DNA of 64,000 nt from Candidatus Nitrosoglobus terrae. Its GTDB lineage: Bacteria > Pseudomonadota > Gammaproteobacteria > Nitrosococcales > Nitrosococcaceae. Numbering within the stretch: position 1 is the stretch's first letter; each line of letters opens with the position of its first letter. Positions 19,211 to 28,990 of this stretch are shown here, one piece after another. Position numbers and translations under genes: made by a program. Location: contig NZ_AP014836.1 in the NCBI RefSeq assembly GCF_002356115.1, positions 806,001-870,000 of the forward strand, in the 5' to 3' direction. Under the pieces are notes generated by a model. That model was not told the origin of the DNA and did no database searches. It saw only the letters and a list, made by a program, of their open reading frames with translations.

Positions 19211-19930
19211 TTAAGAGGAAAAAATAGCAAATAAGTTAATGAGCGCTATAGTTATGATTAATAAACCAGCGATATGGCGTAAGCCCTTTAATTTGGCTAA
19301 ATGAGTCATCCAAATAGTAAAAATGCCTGCGCTCATCACTGCGGGTAAGGTACCGATACCAAAGACAAGCATGGTTAAAGCACTTCGAGTTCCACTACCC
19401 GTGGTAGCTGCAACGGCAACGGCATTATAAACTAAGCCGCAGGGCAACCAACCCCAAATAGTACCAAATATAAATGCGTGCTTTAAGGTACGAACGGGTA
19501 TTAATTGTCGCCCTAGTGGCTCTAGCTTGCGCCACAAAGGTACACCTAACCGATCTACTCTGGCAAAGCGAGGAAACCAATTGGCAATATACAGTCCTGT
19601 TCCCAGCATAATAAAGGATGAAATAGCCTGTAATACGCTATGTCCTGAAATTCCAATTAACACTACTACAGGATGGCTAATGGTGCCTAGGAGTTTTACT
19701 AGCACTCCCATGATTAATCCCATAGTGATATAGCTTACAATGCGGCCAATGTTATAAGCAAAAATAAAAGGTACTAGCCGTTTTTTATGGTTTCGTACTT
19801 CCCGTGGCAGACTTAGGGTTAGTGTGCCGATGATGGCACCACACATAGCAACACAGTGTAAAGCGCTTAATAAACCGAGCAGAAATGCAAAGGTGAAAGA
19901 GGTCGTAAAAAGAGGATCAAAATGAGTCAC
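19211..19930 (-). CDS. TauE/SafE-type (UreH-like) integral membrane protein
   Basis: 239 residues with about six hydrophobic spans. The N-terminal motif LLGLLSALHCVAMCGAIIG (paired His-Cys and Met-Cys) is typical of the sulfite exporter TauE/SafE family branch (UreH_2/DsbD_2-like). Members of this branch often sit beside cbb3 oxidase or metal-handling genes and are suspected of moving copper or thiol compounds; the substrate is unproven. The second half carries the companion motif GWLPCGLVYNAVAVAATTGS. It lies 80 bp upstream of the sigma-54 activator in the same orientation and may be cotranscribed with it. Confidence 0.85.
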   Translation of the reverse strand: MTHFDPLFTTSFTFAFLLGLLSALHCVAMCGAIIGTLTLSLPREVRNHKKRLVPFIFAYNIGRIVSYITMGLIMGVLVKLLGTISHPVVVLIGISGHSVLQAISSFIMLGTGLYIANWFPRFARVDRLGVPLWRKLEPLGRQLIPVRTLKHAFIFGTIWGWLPCGLVYNAVAVAATTGSGTRSALTMLVFGIGTLPAVMSAGIFTIWMTHLAKLKGLRHIAGLLIITIALINLFAIFSS

Positions 19931-20245
19931 AGATAGAAGGATAAATGAAGAGGTTAGCTACTGATTAGTCAAGCACTAATTTTGATTGAATTGATACGTT
20001 ATCTATGATAAAAACCACTCATTTTTAAAACGCAGCAATCCATACCGAATAAAAGATCCTAGTATCTTTCGCACAATTTCTCCTTTATGGTGAGGCTGTA
20101 AGCTTTGTGAGATACCCTGCTGCTATAGAGTGAATGATCTAAGAGTTACAATATACCTTAAGGAGAGTGGTAATTAAATGTACAGAGTAGGGTACTGCCT
20201 TTTGGCAGAAGAAGTCACAGCTTCCTATCCTTATAATAATAAATA
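19931..20245. promoter_or_regulatory. Divergent regulatory region upstream of the urease operon
   Basis: 315 bp between the TauE/SafE-type gene and ureD. A possible sigma-70 promoter for the operon is TTGATT (19982-19987) and TATGAT (20004-20009) with a 16-base spacer; it is weak and only a suggestion. The final 70 bp hold a short leader ORF. No sigma-54 (GG-N10-GC) element was seen. Confidence 0.3.
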
Positions 20246-20246
20246 A
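20178..20246 (+). CDS. Possible 22-residue leader peptide coupled to ureD
   Basis: An ATG at 20178, preceded by AAGGAGAG about 12 bases upstream, opens a 22-codon frame that ends in TAA at 20244-20246. The last A of the stop is the first A of the ureD ATG (TAATG). ureD itself has no ribosome binding site, since the preceding 20 bases are AT-rich, so reinitiation from this leader is a reasonable way for ureD to be translated. A small hairpin, CTGCC-TTTT-GGCAG (20195-20208), lies inside the frame. The peptide has no recognisable function; it may be a coupling or attenuation device. Confidence 0.45.
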   Translation: MYRVGYCLLAEEVTASYPYNNK

Positions 20247-21070
20247 TGTCCATTGAGCATTCTTTTGCATGGAATGCTCACCTTGAGCTTGATTATCAAT
20301 GGATAAAAGGACGTACTGTACCGGTCTTGCGGCGCCATAAAGGTCCGTTGCGAGTACAAAAGCATCTCTACCCGGAAGGGGCAGAAATTTGCCAGCATAT
20401 TCTTTTGCATCCCCCTGGTGGGGTTGCAGGGGGTGATATGTTAAATATCAAGATAAACGCTGGACCCCATACCATGGTGCAGTTAGTTAATCCAGGGGCA
20501 GGAAAATGGTATCGTTCTGATTTACCATCCTATCAAAATATTAAGCTGCGCGTAGAGTCTGGCGCTACTTTAGAGTGGCTCCCTCAAGAATCTATTTTTT
20601 TTTCAGGCTGTCAGGCTAACTTAGATACCACTGTTGAATTAGCTGCTAATGCCAAGTTTATTACTTGGGATATTATTGCCCTTGGGCGGCCTGCCAGTAG
20701 TGAACTTTTTAATAGCGGGTCTGTGCGTCAACGATTTCGCTTATGGTGTAATGGCCGCCTCCTTTGGAGTGAGCGGATGCAATTGTTTGGAGGTGGACAG
20801 CTGCTTAAATCACCCATAGGTCTAGCTGGATATCCTGTAGCCGGTACGCTCATTGCGAGCGGAAAGATAAGTGATCATTTGTTAGCGGTTTGTCGTAATC
20901 TTCCTGTTGAAGGACGGGGCGGCATTACGCAGCTACCTGGGCTTATTATTGTTCGGTTTATCGGTTTAGAGGCAGAAGCTGCACGCCACTGGTTTACTGC
21001 CTTGTGGCGACAGTTACGCCCCGCTTTAGTAGGGCGTTCAGTTCATTTTCCCCGTATCTGGAGTACTTAA
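20246..21070 (+). CDS. ureD: Urease accessory protein UreD
   Basis: 274 residues. UreD/UreH forms the scaffold on apo-urease through which UreF and UreG deliver nickel. Diagnostic stretches are VLRRHKGPLRVQKHLYPEG, HPPGGVAGGDML and WLPQESIFFSGCQA. The start overlaps the stop of a short leader ORF (TAATG) and lacks its own ribosome binding site. It heads a same-strand operon ureD-A-B-C-E-F-G-hupE, with 17 bp to ureA. Confidence 0.95.
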   Translation: MSIEHSFAWNAHLELDYQWIKGRTVPVLRRHKGPLRVQKHLYPEGAEICQHILLHPPGGVAGGDMLNIKINAGPHTMVQLVNPGAGKWYRSDLPSYQNIKLRVESGATLEWLPQESIFFSGCQANLDTTVELAANAKFITWDIIALGRPASSELFNSGSVRQRFRLWCNGRLLWSERMQLFGGGQLLKSPIGLAGYPVAGTLIASGKISDHLLAVCRNLPVEGRGGITQLPGLIIVRFIGLEAEAARHWFTALWRQLRPALVGRSVHFPRIWST

Positions 21071-21087
21071 GAAATTAAGGAGAGTCT

Positions 21088-21390
21088 ATGGAGCTTACGC
21101 CTAGAGAGAAAGATAAGCTACTCATTTTTACTGCAGGCCTTGTTGCCGAGCGACGGCGCGCCCGAGGCTTGAAGCTCAATTACCCAGAAACAGTGGCTTA
21201 CATCTCTGCTGCTCTATTAGAAAAAGCCAGAGAGGGTGCCAGTGTTGCTGAGCTTATGCACTACGGTACAACCCTGCTAACGCGAGATGAGGTCATGGAA
21301 GGAGTACCAGAAATGATTCCTGATATTCAAGTAGAGGCGCTTTTTCCAGATGGCACTAAACTCATTACCGTTCATCAGCCTATTGTTTAG
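21088..21390 (+). CDS. ureA: Urease gamma subunit
   Basis: 100 residues, the standard length. [35 protein letters not shown] and the ending [12 protein letters not shown] are characteristic of UreA. It forms the (alpha-beta-gamma)3 enzyme with UreB and UreC in the cytoplasm, hydrolysing urea to ammonia and carbamate. AAGGAGAG precedes the ATG. Confidence 0.98.
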   Translation: MELTPREKDKLLIFTAGLVAERRRARGLKLNYPETVAYISAALLEKAREGASVAELMHYGTTLLTRDEVMEGVPEMIPDIQVEALFPDGTKLITVHQPIV

Positions 21391-21425
21391 AGCGGTAACT
21401 GATAAATAACTAAGGAGCTATATAA

Positions 21426-21731
21426 ATGATACCTGGAGAAATGCAATTAAGAGATGAGGAAATTGAGCTTAATGCAGGCCGCAATACACTTACCATTAAA
21501 GTGGCGAATACGGGCGATCGACCTATTCAGGTAGGCTCTCATTACCACTTTTATGAAGCCAATAACCATTTAGCTTTTGATCGAGCGCAAGCTCGAGGGA
21601 TGCGCCTAAATATCCCAGCGGGAAATGCAGTGCGTTTTGAGCCTGGGCAGAGTCGTACTGTGGAACTAGTAGCACTCGCTGGCCGTCGCCATGTTTATGG
21701 TTTTAGCGGCCAAATTATGGGGGCACTATGA
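21426..21731 (+). CDS. ureB: Urease beta subunit
   Basis: 101 residues, the standard length. [37 protein letters not shown] and [17 protein letters not shown] are typical UreB sequences. AAGGAG lies well placed before the ATG. Its last four bases overlap the ureC start (ATGA), so alpha and beta subunits are translated in a coupled way. Confidence 0.98.
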   Translation: MIPGEMQLRDEEIELNAGRNTLTIKVANTGDRPIQVGSHYHFYEANNHLAFDRAQARGMRLNIPAGNAVRFEPGQSRTVELVALAGRRHVYGFSGQIMGAL

Positions 21732-23428
21732 AAATTTCCCGTCAAAATTATGTTGATCTCTATGGTCCAACGGTAGGGGATCGGGTGCGTTTAGCGGATA
21801 CTGACCTATGGATTGAAGTAGAACGTGATTTTACTACCTATGGAGAGGAAGTTAAATTTGGTGGAGGTAAGGTCATTCGCGATGGGATGGGTCAGAGTCA
21901 GCTGCTCGCTGCTGAAGTGATGGATACCGTAATCGTTAACGCCTTAATTCTTGATCACTGGGGAATTGTCAAGGCGGATGTAGGTATTAAGAATGGTAGA
22001 ATTGCGGCTATTGGCAAGTCGGGTAATCCTGACATTCAGCCCAATGTGGATATCTTTATTGGGGCAGCCACTGAAGTGATTGCTGGGGCGGGTATGATTC
22101 TCACCGCTGGAGGAATTGATACTCATGTTCATCTTATTTCCCCGCAGCAGATAAATGAAGCACTGAACTCGGGTATCACTACTATGATTGGCGGGGGTAC
22201 GGGTCCTGCTGCGGGTACCTGCGCGACTACCTGTACCCCTGGCCCTTGGCACCTCGGGCGTATGCTGCAGGCCGTGGATGTTTTTCCGATGAATTTCGGT
22301 TTAACGGGTAAAGGTAATGTGAGCTTACCTCTGCCCATTGAGGAGCAAATACGGGCTGGGGCATTGGGTCTTAAGCTTCATGAAGACTGGGGGGCAACAC
22401 CGGCGGCTATTGATAATTGTCTAAGCGTAGCCGAACGGTTTGATGTCCAAGTAGCTATTCATACAGATACCCTCAATGAGTCAGGATTTTTTGAGGATAC
22501 CCTAGCTGCTTTTAAGAATCGTACTATTCATACATATCACACGGAAGGTGCTGGAGGAGGGCATGCCCCAGATATCATTAAAGCCTGTAGCCAGCAAAAT
22601 GTACTTCCTAGCTCTACCAACCCCACTGTTCCTTTTACCGTAAATACTATTGATGAGCACCTCGACATGCTTATGGTGTGCCATCATCTAGATCCAGCTA
22701 TTGCTGAAGATGTGGCTTTTGCAGAAAGCCGGATTCGGCGTGAGACGATTGCCGCTGAAGGCATTCTCCATGATCTGGGGGCTTTGAGTATGTATTCCTC
22801 TGATTCCCAAGCCATGGGGCGAGTGGGAGAGGTGATTATCCGTACTTGGCAGAATGCGGCAGTCATGAAGCACGAGCGTGGCTATTTACCGGAAGATAGC
22901 CCAAGGAATGATAATTTTCGGGCTAAACGCTATATTGCTAAATATACCATTAACCCAGCCATTACCCATGGGATTGCCCATGAAGTGGGTTCAGTAGAGA
23001 AAGGAAAATGGGCCGATCTGGTATTGTGGAGGCGCGCTTTCTTTGGGGTTAAACCTAGTCTCATACTCAAAGGGGGCGTAGTTGTTTCTAGCCCTATGGG
23101 GGATCCTAATGCAGCTATTCCCACTCCGCAGCCAGTGCACTATCGTCCTATGTTTGGTAGTTTCGGAGGTAGCTGTGCTGCAAGTTGCTTGACTTTTGTT
23201 TCCAAAGCAGCACTGGATGAAGGTATTGGAGAGCAGCTAGGTTTAAAAAAACACTTGGTAGCGGTTGCTAATACCCGTAGCTTACGTAAACGCGATATGG
23301 TGCATAATGGCGCTACGCCGCATATTGAAGTAGATCCACAAAACTATCAGGTACGCGCTGATGGGGAATTGCTATGGTATGAGCCGGCAAAGATTTTGCC
23401 TATGACCCAGCGCTATTTCCTATTTTAG
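21728..23428 (+). CDS. ureC: Urease alpha (catalytic) subunit
   Basis: 566 residues, the usual length. All active-site elements are visible: nickel ligands in DTHVHLISP (H133, H135), the lysine that becomes carbamylated in LGLKLHEDW (K216), histidines in VAIHTDT and [13 protein letters not shown], and the flap cysteine and histidine in MVCHHLDP near 318. It hydrolyses urea in the cytoplasm. In an ammonia oxidiser this would supply both ammonia and inorganic carbon. The start overlaps ureB by four bases. Confidence 0.98.
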   Translation: MKISRQNYVDLYGPTVGDRVRLADTDLWIEVERDFTTYGEEVKFGGGKVIRDGMGQSQLLAAEVMDTVIVNALILDHWGIVKADVGIKNGRIAAIGKSGNPDIQPNVDIFIGAATEVIAGAGMILTAGGIDTHVHLISPQQINEALNSGITTMIGGGTGPAAGTCATTCTPGPWHLGRMLQAVDVFPMNFGLTGKGNVSLPLPIEEQIRAGALGLKLHEDWGATPAAIDNCLSVAERFDVQVAIHTDTLNESGFFEDTLAAFKNRTIHTYHTEGAGGGHAPDIIKACSQQNVLPSSTNPTVPFTVNTIDEHLDMLMVCHHLDPAIAEDVAFAESRIRRETIAAEGILHDLGALSMYSSDSQAMGRVGEVIIRTWQNAAVMKHERGYLPEDSPRNDNFRAKRYIAKYTINPAITHGIAHEVGSVEKGKWADLVLWRRAFFGVKPSLILKGGVVVSSPMGDPNAAIPTPQPVHYRPMFGSFGGSCAASCLTFVSKAALDEGIGEQLGLKKHLVAVANTRSLRKRDMVHNGATPHIEVDPQNYQVRADGELLWYEPAKILPMTQRYFLF

Positions 23429-23438
23429 GAGGTAGAAC

Positions 23439-23942
23439 ATGTCTATATTACTGTTTGATCAACGTTTATCACCCAAGACTCCGGCAGCGCTGGAAATGGC
23501 GTTTACTTTTGAGCAGCGAGAGCGTAGCCGATTGCGATTTGTTTTGCTAGATGGGCGTGAGGCTGCTTTTCACATTGAGCGAGGTACCCCTTTAGTTGAA
23601 GGAGATCGTTTAGTTACAGCCGAGGGACTAGTGTTGGCTATACGGGCTAAGCCCGAATCATTAATGGAGGTACGTACTGAAGATCCACTTATTCTTGCCC
23701 AGGCCGCCTATCATTTAGGTAATCGCCATGTACGCTTGCAAATTGGGAAGCATTGGCTACGGTTGCCTCTCGATGAGGTCTTACGAGATATGCTAGTGCG
23801 CCTTGGGGTAGAAGTGTTTGATATTATGGCACCTTATCAGCCAGAGGCAGGCGCTTATGGAGGTGGACATCATCATAGCCATCGTGATGAGGGGGAATTT
23901 CATTATGAGTCGCGGCTGCATCATTTTAATCAGGATACATGA
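23439..23942 (+). CDS. ureE: Urease nickel metallochaperone UreE
   Basis: 167 residues. The N-terminal peptide-binding domain (FEQRERSRLRFVLLDGREA) and the C-terminal nickel domain are present, with GGGHHHSHRDEGEFHYES near the end. The His-rich tail is moderate, with about eight histidines in the last 30 residues, suggesting nickel binding and delivery to UreG. AGGAGG precedes the ATG. The end overlaps ureF by four bases. Confidence 0.96.
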   Translation: MSILLFDQRLSPKTPAALEMAFTFEQRERSRLRFVLLDGREAAFHIERGTPLVEGDRLVTAEGLVLAIRAKPESLMEVRTEDPLILAQAAYHLGNRHVRLQIGKHWLRLPLDEVLRDMLVRLGVEVFDIMAPYQPEAGAYGGGHHHSHRDEGEFHYESRLHHFNQDT

Positions 23943-24613
23943 ATAGAGTCTGGGCTTTGCTACGTCTGGCTAGCCCGCAATTACCTATTGGTACCTATAG
24001 CTATTCTCAAGGACTGGAAAGCGCCATTGATCGAGGAGATGTGTGCGATAGTGAGAGCGCTCGCGTTTGGTTAGCTGATCAACTTTCTTTAAATATTGCC
24101 TGCTTTGAAGCCCCCTTATTGGTGCGTATGTTAACAGCAGCTGCCCAAGGAGAATGGAAAAATCTGCTGTATTGGGAAGCGGAATATACGGCAGGCCGCG
24201 AAACTCGGGAATTTTATGCAGAAAGTCGGCAAATGGGGTTTTCTCTAGCCCAGCTTATCAGTAATTTGCCTGAGCTAGAGGAGTCCATGCGGGGGCAATT
24301 TTTAAGCATAGATACCCCTAGCCTATTTTTAGCTTGGGCTGTTGCTGCCCATACTTGGAAACTCAGTATGCCTGATGCTTTGGCGGCTTGGTTATGGGGT
24401 TGGTTAGAGAATCAATTATCTGTGCTAATGAAAGCATTGCCATTGGGTCAACAGGCGGCTCAATGTTTGCTTTCTCAACTATTACCTAATGTAGATAGAG
24501 CATTTGAGGCGGCTTTGGTTTGTCCCGATGAACATCTTGCCAATGGCACTTTAGGACTGTCCATTACTTCCATGATTCATGAAACCCAGTATAGTCGTTT
24601 ATTCCGATCTTAG
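23939..24613 (+). CDS. ureF: Urease accessory protein UreF
   Basis: 224 residues, all helical. LRLASPQLPIGTYSYSQGLE near the N-terminus is the family signature, followed by the conserved YTAGRETREFYAESRQMG segment. UreF binds UreD on apo-urease and gates the GTPase activity of UreG. It overlaps ureE by four bases and is followed by ureG after 13 bp with AGGAGG in between. Confidence 0.96.
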   Translation: MNRVWALLRLASPQLPIGTYSYSQGLESAIDRGDVCDSESARVWLADQLSLNIACFEAPLLVRMLTAAAQGEWKNLLYWEAEYTAGRETREFYAESRQMGFSLAQLISNLPELEESMRGQFLSIDTPSLFLAWAVAAHTWKLSMPDALAAWLWGWLENQLSVLMKALPLGQQAAQCLLSQLLPNVDRAFEAALVCPDEHLANGTLGLSITSMIHETQYSRLFRS

Positions 24614-24626
24614 GAGGTTCTTATAA

Positions 24627-25247
24627 ATGATGAAGCATCAATCACCGCTACGCGTGGGTATAGGAGGTCCGGTAGGCTCAGGTAAGACGGCGTTAACCCT
24701 TTCTCTGTGCCGTGCCCTGCGTAATCGCTATAATTTAGCGGTCATTACCAATGATATTTATACTAAGGAAGATGCTCAGTTTTTAGTGCACCATGAAGCG
24801 CTTACCCCAGATCGGATTATGGGGGTAGAAACGGGAGGGTGCCCTCACACAGCGATTCGTGAGGATGCTTCGGCTAATTTAGAAGCTGTTGCCCAGCTTA
24901 GTCAGCGTTTTCTAGATCTCGATCTGATTTTGGTGGAATCAGGCGGTGATAATCTCGCGGCTACCTTTAGCCCCGAGCTTTCTGATTTAACTCTCTATGT
25001 GATTGATGTGGCAGCAGGTGAGAAAATCCCGCGTAAGGGTGGCCCTGGGATTTGTAAATCTGATTTACTGGTCATCAATAAAATTGATCTAGCCCCGATG
25101 GTAGGGGCTTCCCTAGAGGTGATGGAGCGTGATGCCAGTAAAATGCGCGGCGATCGGCCTTTTGTATTTAGTAATCTAAAAACGGAGCAAGGACTTGGCC
25201 AAATTATTGATTTTATTGAAAACCAAGGCTTATTGAAAGCGAATTAA
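24627..25247 (+). CDS. ureG: Urease accessory GTPase UreG
   Basis: 206 residues. P-loop [11 protein letters not shown] near residues 14-24, the metal-binding [15 protein letters not shown] with the conserved Cys-Pro-His, [16 protein letters not shown] and the guanine specificity motif NKIDLAP are all intact. GTP hydrolysis drives nickel transfer into the urease active site. The first codon pair is ATG ATG; either may be used. hupE follows after eight bases. Confidence 0.98.
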   Translation: MMKHQSPLRVGIGGPVGSGKTALTLSLCRALRNRYNLAVITNDIYTKEDAQFLVHHEALTPDRIMGVETGGCPHTAIREDASANLEAVAQLSQRFLDLDLILVESGGDNLAATFSPELSDLTLYVIDVAAGEKIPRKGGPGICKSDLLVINKIDLAPMVGASLEVMERDASKMRGDRPFVFSNLKTEQGLGQIIDFIENQGLLKAN

Positions 25248-25255
25248 GGAGGATT

Positions 25256-25843
25256 ATGATGGGTGCAAAAAAACTTCTATATATTACGGCATTACTACTG
25301 TTCTCTGGCGTAGCTTTAGCTCATCCAGGCCATTTTGGTCATGAGAGTTTTGGTTTTGTCAGTGGTCTATTACACCCACTCACTGGTTTTGATCACCTTA
25401 TTGCTATGTTTGCGGTGGGTTTATGGGCGGCTCAACAACAAGGAGCAGCACGTTTAATTGTACCGGCTACTTTTGTTATCGCTATGCTAATGGGCGGTCT
25501 ATTAAGTGCGTATTTGAATATTCCGCTGCTTTTTATAGAGAATGGGATTGCTGTTTCTGTGCTTGCACTGGGTTTATTAGTGGCGTTAGCGGTACATCTA
25601 CCATTGAGGATCTCAGTGCTTATGATAGCTTTATTTGCTATTAATCATGGCTATGCCCATGGGATAGAAATTCCCGATCTAGCTAATCCAGCTGGGTTTA
25701 TTGTTGGCTTTGTATTATCTACTATCGGGCTACATGGCACCGGTTTTGGGCTAGCAAATATTTTACCTGATCGCTTTTTTTCTCTTATCCGCGCCTTAGG
25801 GGTTTTCTTTGCTGGGGCTGGCTTATGGATGCTGACCGCTTAG
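25256..25843 (+). CDS. HupE/UreJ family nickel transporter
   Basis: 195 residues with a signal peptide ending ...GVALA and about six transmembrane spans. The His-rich family signature HPGHFGHESFGFVSGLLHPLTGFDHLIAM-type region covers residues 22-50, with conserved HP, GHE and DHLIAM. HupE/UreJ proteins are secondary transporters that bring nickel into the cell. GGAGGATT lies just before the ATG. The position directly after ureG shows it serves urease maturation. Confidence 0.93.
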   Translation: MMGAKKLLYITALLLFSGVALAHPGHFGHESFGFVSGLLHPLTGFDHLIAMFAVGLWAAQQQGAARLIVPATFVIAMLMGGLLSAYLNIPLLFIENGIAVSVLALGLLVALAVHLPLRISVLMIALFAINHGYAHGIEIPDLANPAGFIVGFVLSTIGLHGTGFGLANILPDRFFSLIRALGVFFAGAGLWMLTA

Positions 25844-25884
25844 TGTAATTCTCTAGTTATTTTTTATCTCGATGATTAACGAGC

Positions 25885-27102
25885 TTGAGTTACCAAAAGG
25901 AAAAAGGTTATCCATTAGGTATTACCTGCTTTCTTTTAAGTATTTTATGCTTTTCTAGTTTAGCTCAAGCGGCTTTTGAGTATAAGGGTTTACACCATAA
26001 ATTTGATGATACTCGCTGGATCAGCCTTGGAGGAGGGATACAATCAAGCTTTGAGGAAGTGGAGAACGGCAGTTTAAGAAAAAAAGGCGATCACTGGTCT
26101 ATCAACCCGAGTAAGGTTAATAATTTTCGTATTTATGTCAATGGCCAGCTGCACCGATATATTAAATTTGAATTTAACACTGAATGTGCTAACTGCGATC
26201 AGACAGGAGATACTGAGGTCTTAGATGGTATTCTTAAGTTTGAAGTTAAGGATTATTTTAATGTTTGGCTAGGACGTATGTTAACCCCAGCAGACCGGGG
26301 AGAACTCAGCGGTCCTTTTTTTCAGGATATTTTTACCTTTAACCGAACTCCTTTCTACCCCTCTGATTTTTCGGGTGAGAATCGTGAAGCGGGAAGATTT
26401 GGCCGTGATGAAGGTATGAACATTTGGGGTCACTTAGGTTCAGAAAAAAGATTTACCTATATAGCTGGTTTATTTCGCGGGCTTCGTGGTCGGGATAATT
26501 TAGGGATCAGCCCGCTTTTTGCAAGTCGGGTAAGTTATAATTTTTGGAATGTAGAGCAAAATCCAGGCTATTATTTAAGCAGCACCTATTATGGTACGGC
26601 AGGAGATATTTTAACGATGGGTGCTTCTGTTCAATACCAAGAAAATGGAGCAGGAACCACTGAAAATCCAGCCGATTTTTTAGGTATGGATACCGATCTG
26701 CTGCTGGAAAAACTCCTGCCTAATAAAGATGTACTAACTTTAAATGGCGAGTATAAATATTTTGCCCCCGGCTTAAATCAAGCGGCTTTGTCCAATTCAA
26801 GTTGCTTTTGTATCTTTGAAGGAAACGCCTATATGGCGGCGGCTCTCTATCTTTTTTCTCAAAAAATATTGATTGGTCAATTTCAGCCTTATGTACGTTG
26901 GACAGATGATAAGCCGGTGAATAGCTCAAACCGGGATGAGGTTGAAGTAGGCCTTAATTACATTATTCATGGGTACGATGCTAGGATTTCTCTGTTTTAT
27001 CAGTATGGAGATATTAATAGCAAGGGAAGGGTTTGGACTCCGGGTGTTACCGGAAATAAAGTGAGCGCAGTGGGGATTGGTGTTCAATTTCAGCTGCGTT
27101 AG
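25885..27102 (+). CDS. Outer-membrane porin, OprO/OprP-like
   Basis: 405 residues from a TTG start, with a signal peptide cut after SLAQA near residue 29. The barrel contains alternating strands and family-type segments: YVNGQLHRYIKFEFNTEC, FNVWLGRMLTPADRGELSGP and a closing VSAVGIGVQFQLR. Such porins are usually anion-selective. Its place 41 bp after hupE, on the urease operon strand, suggests it passes urea, nickel complexes or carbonate species across the outer membrane; the real substrate is not visible from sequence. Two cysteines (CANC) near residue 97 are unusual for a porin loop. Confidence 0.8.
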   Translation: MSYQKEKGYPLGITCFLLSILCFSSLAQAAFEYKGLHHKFDDTRWISLGGGIQSSFEEVENGSLRKKGDHWSINPSKVNNFRIYVNGQLHRYIKFEFNTECANCDQTGDTEVLDGILKFEVKDYFNVWLGRMLTPADRGELSGPFFQDIFTFNRTPFYPSDFSGENREAGRFGRDEGMNIWGHLGSEKRFTYIAGLFRGLRGRDNLGISPLFASRVSYNFWNVEQNPGYYLSSTYYGTAGDILTMGASVQYQENGAGTTENPADFLGMDTDLLLEKLLPNKDVLTLNGEYKYFAPGLNQAALSNSSCFCIFEGNAYMAAALYLFSQKILIGQFQPYVRWTDDKPVNSSNRDEVEVGLNYIIHGYDARISLFYQYGDINSKGRVWTPGVTGNKVSAVGIGVQFQLR

Positions 27103-27194
27103 CATGGCATGGTGATCGCATTTAAATTGATGGTATTTGCTCACTAGGGATAGGATATTGGCTGCTATTCAGTTAACGATTCTTATAATTTTTT

Positions 27195-28871
27195 ATGATT
27201 GCTCTATTTAAAGCGCATCGCGCAGGTTTGTTCCATCGGCGGCATTGGTTGCCTAATATCATCTCAGGTGTTGTTGTAGGTATCGTAGCTCTACCACTTG
27301 CCATGGCTTTCGCAATTGCTTCAGGTGTTAAACCTGAACAGGGTTTATATACAGCTATTATTGCGGGTTTTCTGGTCTCGGCTTTTGGGGGCAGTTCATT
27401 GCAGATCGCAGGCCCAACGGGTGCTTTTATCGTTATTCTCTCTGAGATCACGGCTAAATACGGCATTAGTGGCTTGCAAATTGCTACCCTTATGGCAGGC
27501 ATTATATTGTTACTATTGGGATTCGCTCGCTTAGGTGGGATTATTAAGTTTATTCCTGATCCAGTCATTGTCGGTTTTACTTCTGGAATTGGAGTCGTTA
27601 TTTGGGTGGGACAATGGCAGGATTTTTTTGGGTTGCCTCAGATGACAATGGGAAAGTATTTCCATCAAAAATTATGGCAATTGTTACAGAACCTACCCCA
27701 TTTGCACCTAACTACAACAGTACTTGCAGTATTATCGATATTGCTGGTTATTTTTACACCTAAGATCCCAGGTTTGCGGCGAGTACCCGGATTCCTACCC
27801 GCCTTAATAGTTGTAACTACGTTGCAAGCAATATTCAATTTTGAGGGAGTAGCCACAATTGGTAGCGTCTTTGGAGGTATCCCACAAGATCTACCCTCAT
27901 TTCATATACCTGAGATTACAGCAGCACGTCTCATTGAGCTGATCGGGCCGGCTTTCACGATAGCGATGCTAGGAGCTATCGAATCGCTACTTTCGGCCGT
28001 AGTTGCTGATGGTATGGCTGGAACGCGCCATGACTCTAATCAAGAACTTATTGGCCAAGGAATTGCTAATATTGCTGCTCCTTTGTTTGGTGGGTTTGCG
28101 GCAACAGGTGCAATTGCCCGCACCGCAACGAATATCCGTAACGGAGGGACTAGTCCGTTGGCTGGAATCGTGCACGCGCTAACTTTAATGTTAATTGTAC
28201 TGTTTCTTGCGCCGTTGGCGGTTCATATTCCGCTTGCAGTCTTAGCTGCCATTTTGTTTATTGTTGCTTGGAATATGAGTGAAGCTAAGCGTTTTATCAA
28301 AATAGTGAAGCGTGCCCCACCGGCAGATGTGGTCATCTTATTAATCACCTTTGGATTGACGGTATTTGCTGATTTAATTGTAGCTGTCAATGTTGGAGTC
28401 ATCCTAGCTACGCTTCATTTTCTACGCCGTATGGCGATGAGTGTTGATGTGCGGGAGGCGACAGAGCAGGAGTTACGTCGAGAATTTGCCCACAATGGTT
28501 TAGCAACCGTGTTACCTCTTGGGGTATTGGCCTATACAGTAGATGGCCCTTTTTTCTTTGGTGCGGTTGAGAACTTCGAGCGCGCCCTAGCAAATACGCA
28601 TACTGAGCCACAGGTGCTGATTATTCGCCTTCGTTGGGTGCCTTTTATCGATATTACTGGACTTCAAAGCTTGGAGGAGGTCGTTGGCGATTTACAAAAA
28701 CGTCAAGTGCGGGTCATGCTCACAGGTGCAAACAGCCGAGTGGAGGCTAAGCTTGAGAAGGCGGGAATTATTGAGCTTATAGGGCGGCATAATATCTTCA
28801 AAGAATTTAGTGAGGCAATTGCCGTATGCCAAAGTTTATCAAATCAAGAAAATAGCCAAAGTAATCCATAG
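27195..28871 (+). CDS. SulP family anion transporter with STAS domain
   Basis: 558 residues. The membrane part (about 12-430) carries SulP hallmarks: VVGIVALPLAMAFAIASGV, GLYTAIIAGFLVSAFGGSS, PTGAFIVILS and the ADGMAGTRHDSNQELIGQG segment. A C-terminal STAS domain (about 450-545) includes VDGPFFFGAVENFERAL and WVPFIDITGLQSLEEV. SulP proteins exchange or symport sulfate, bicarbonate or other anions. Being downstream of urease and the porin, bicarbonate or CO2-related transport is a fair guess, but sulfate uptake (feeding the sulfotransferases in this window) is an alternative. Confidence 0.9.
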   Translation: MIALFKAHRAGLFHRRHWLPNIISGVVVGIVALPLAMAFAIASGVKPEQGLYTAIIAGFLVSAFGGSSLQIAGPTGAFIVILSEITAKYGISGLQIATLMAGIILLLLGFARLGGIIKFIPDPVIVGFTSGIGVVIWVGQWQDFFGLPQMTMGKYFHQKLWQLLQNLPHLHLTTTVLAVLSILLVIFTPKIPGLRRVPGFLPALIVVTTLQAIFNFEGVATIGSVFGGIPQDLPSFHIPEITAARLIELIGPAFTIAMLGAIESLLSAVVADGMAGTRHDSNQELIGQGIANIAAPLFGGFAATGAIARTATNIRNGGTSPLAGIVHALTLMLIVLFLAPLAVHIPLAVLAAILFIVAWNMSEAKRFIKIVKRAPPADVVILLITFGLTVFADLIVAVNVGVILATLHFLRRMAMSVDVREATEQELRREFAHNGLATVLPLGVLAYTVDGPFFFGAVENFERALANTHTEPQVLIIRLRWVPFIDITGLQSLEEVVGDLQKRQVRVMLTGANSRVEAKLEKAGIIELIGRHNIFKEFSEAIAVCQSLSNQENSQSNP

Positions 28872-28990
28872 AATGGAGAGTTGGCACGAAATCCTCTTTT
28901 CTGCGTTGGCCAAAGCCTTATTTATGGAGATGGAGTCAAGAAATTATCGGGTGTAGTTTCCTCTTAGATTTTTAAATTTAAGGTAAGTGT

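Noticed and set aside
28880-28900. TGGCACG sequence resembling a sigma-54 -24 box after the SulP gene
   Set aside because: The -12 element (TTGC at the required spacing) is absent and no suitably oriented gene follows.
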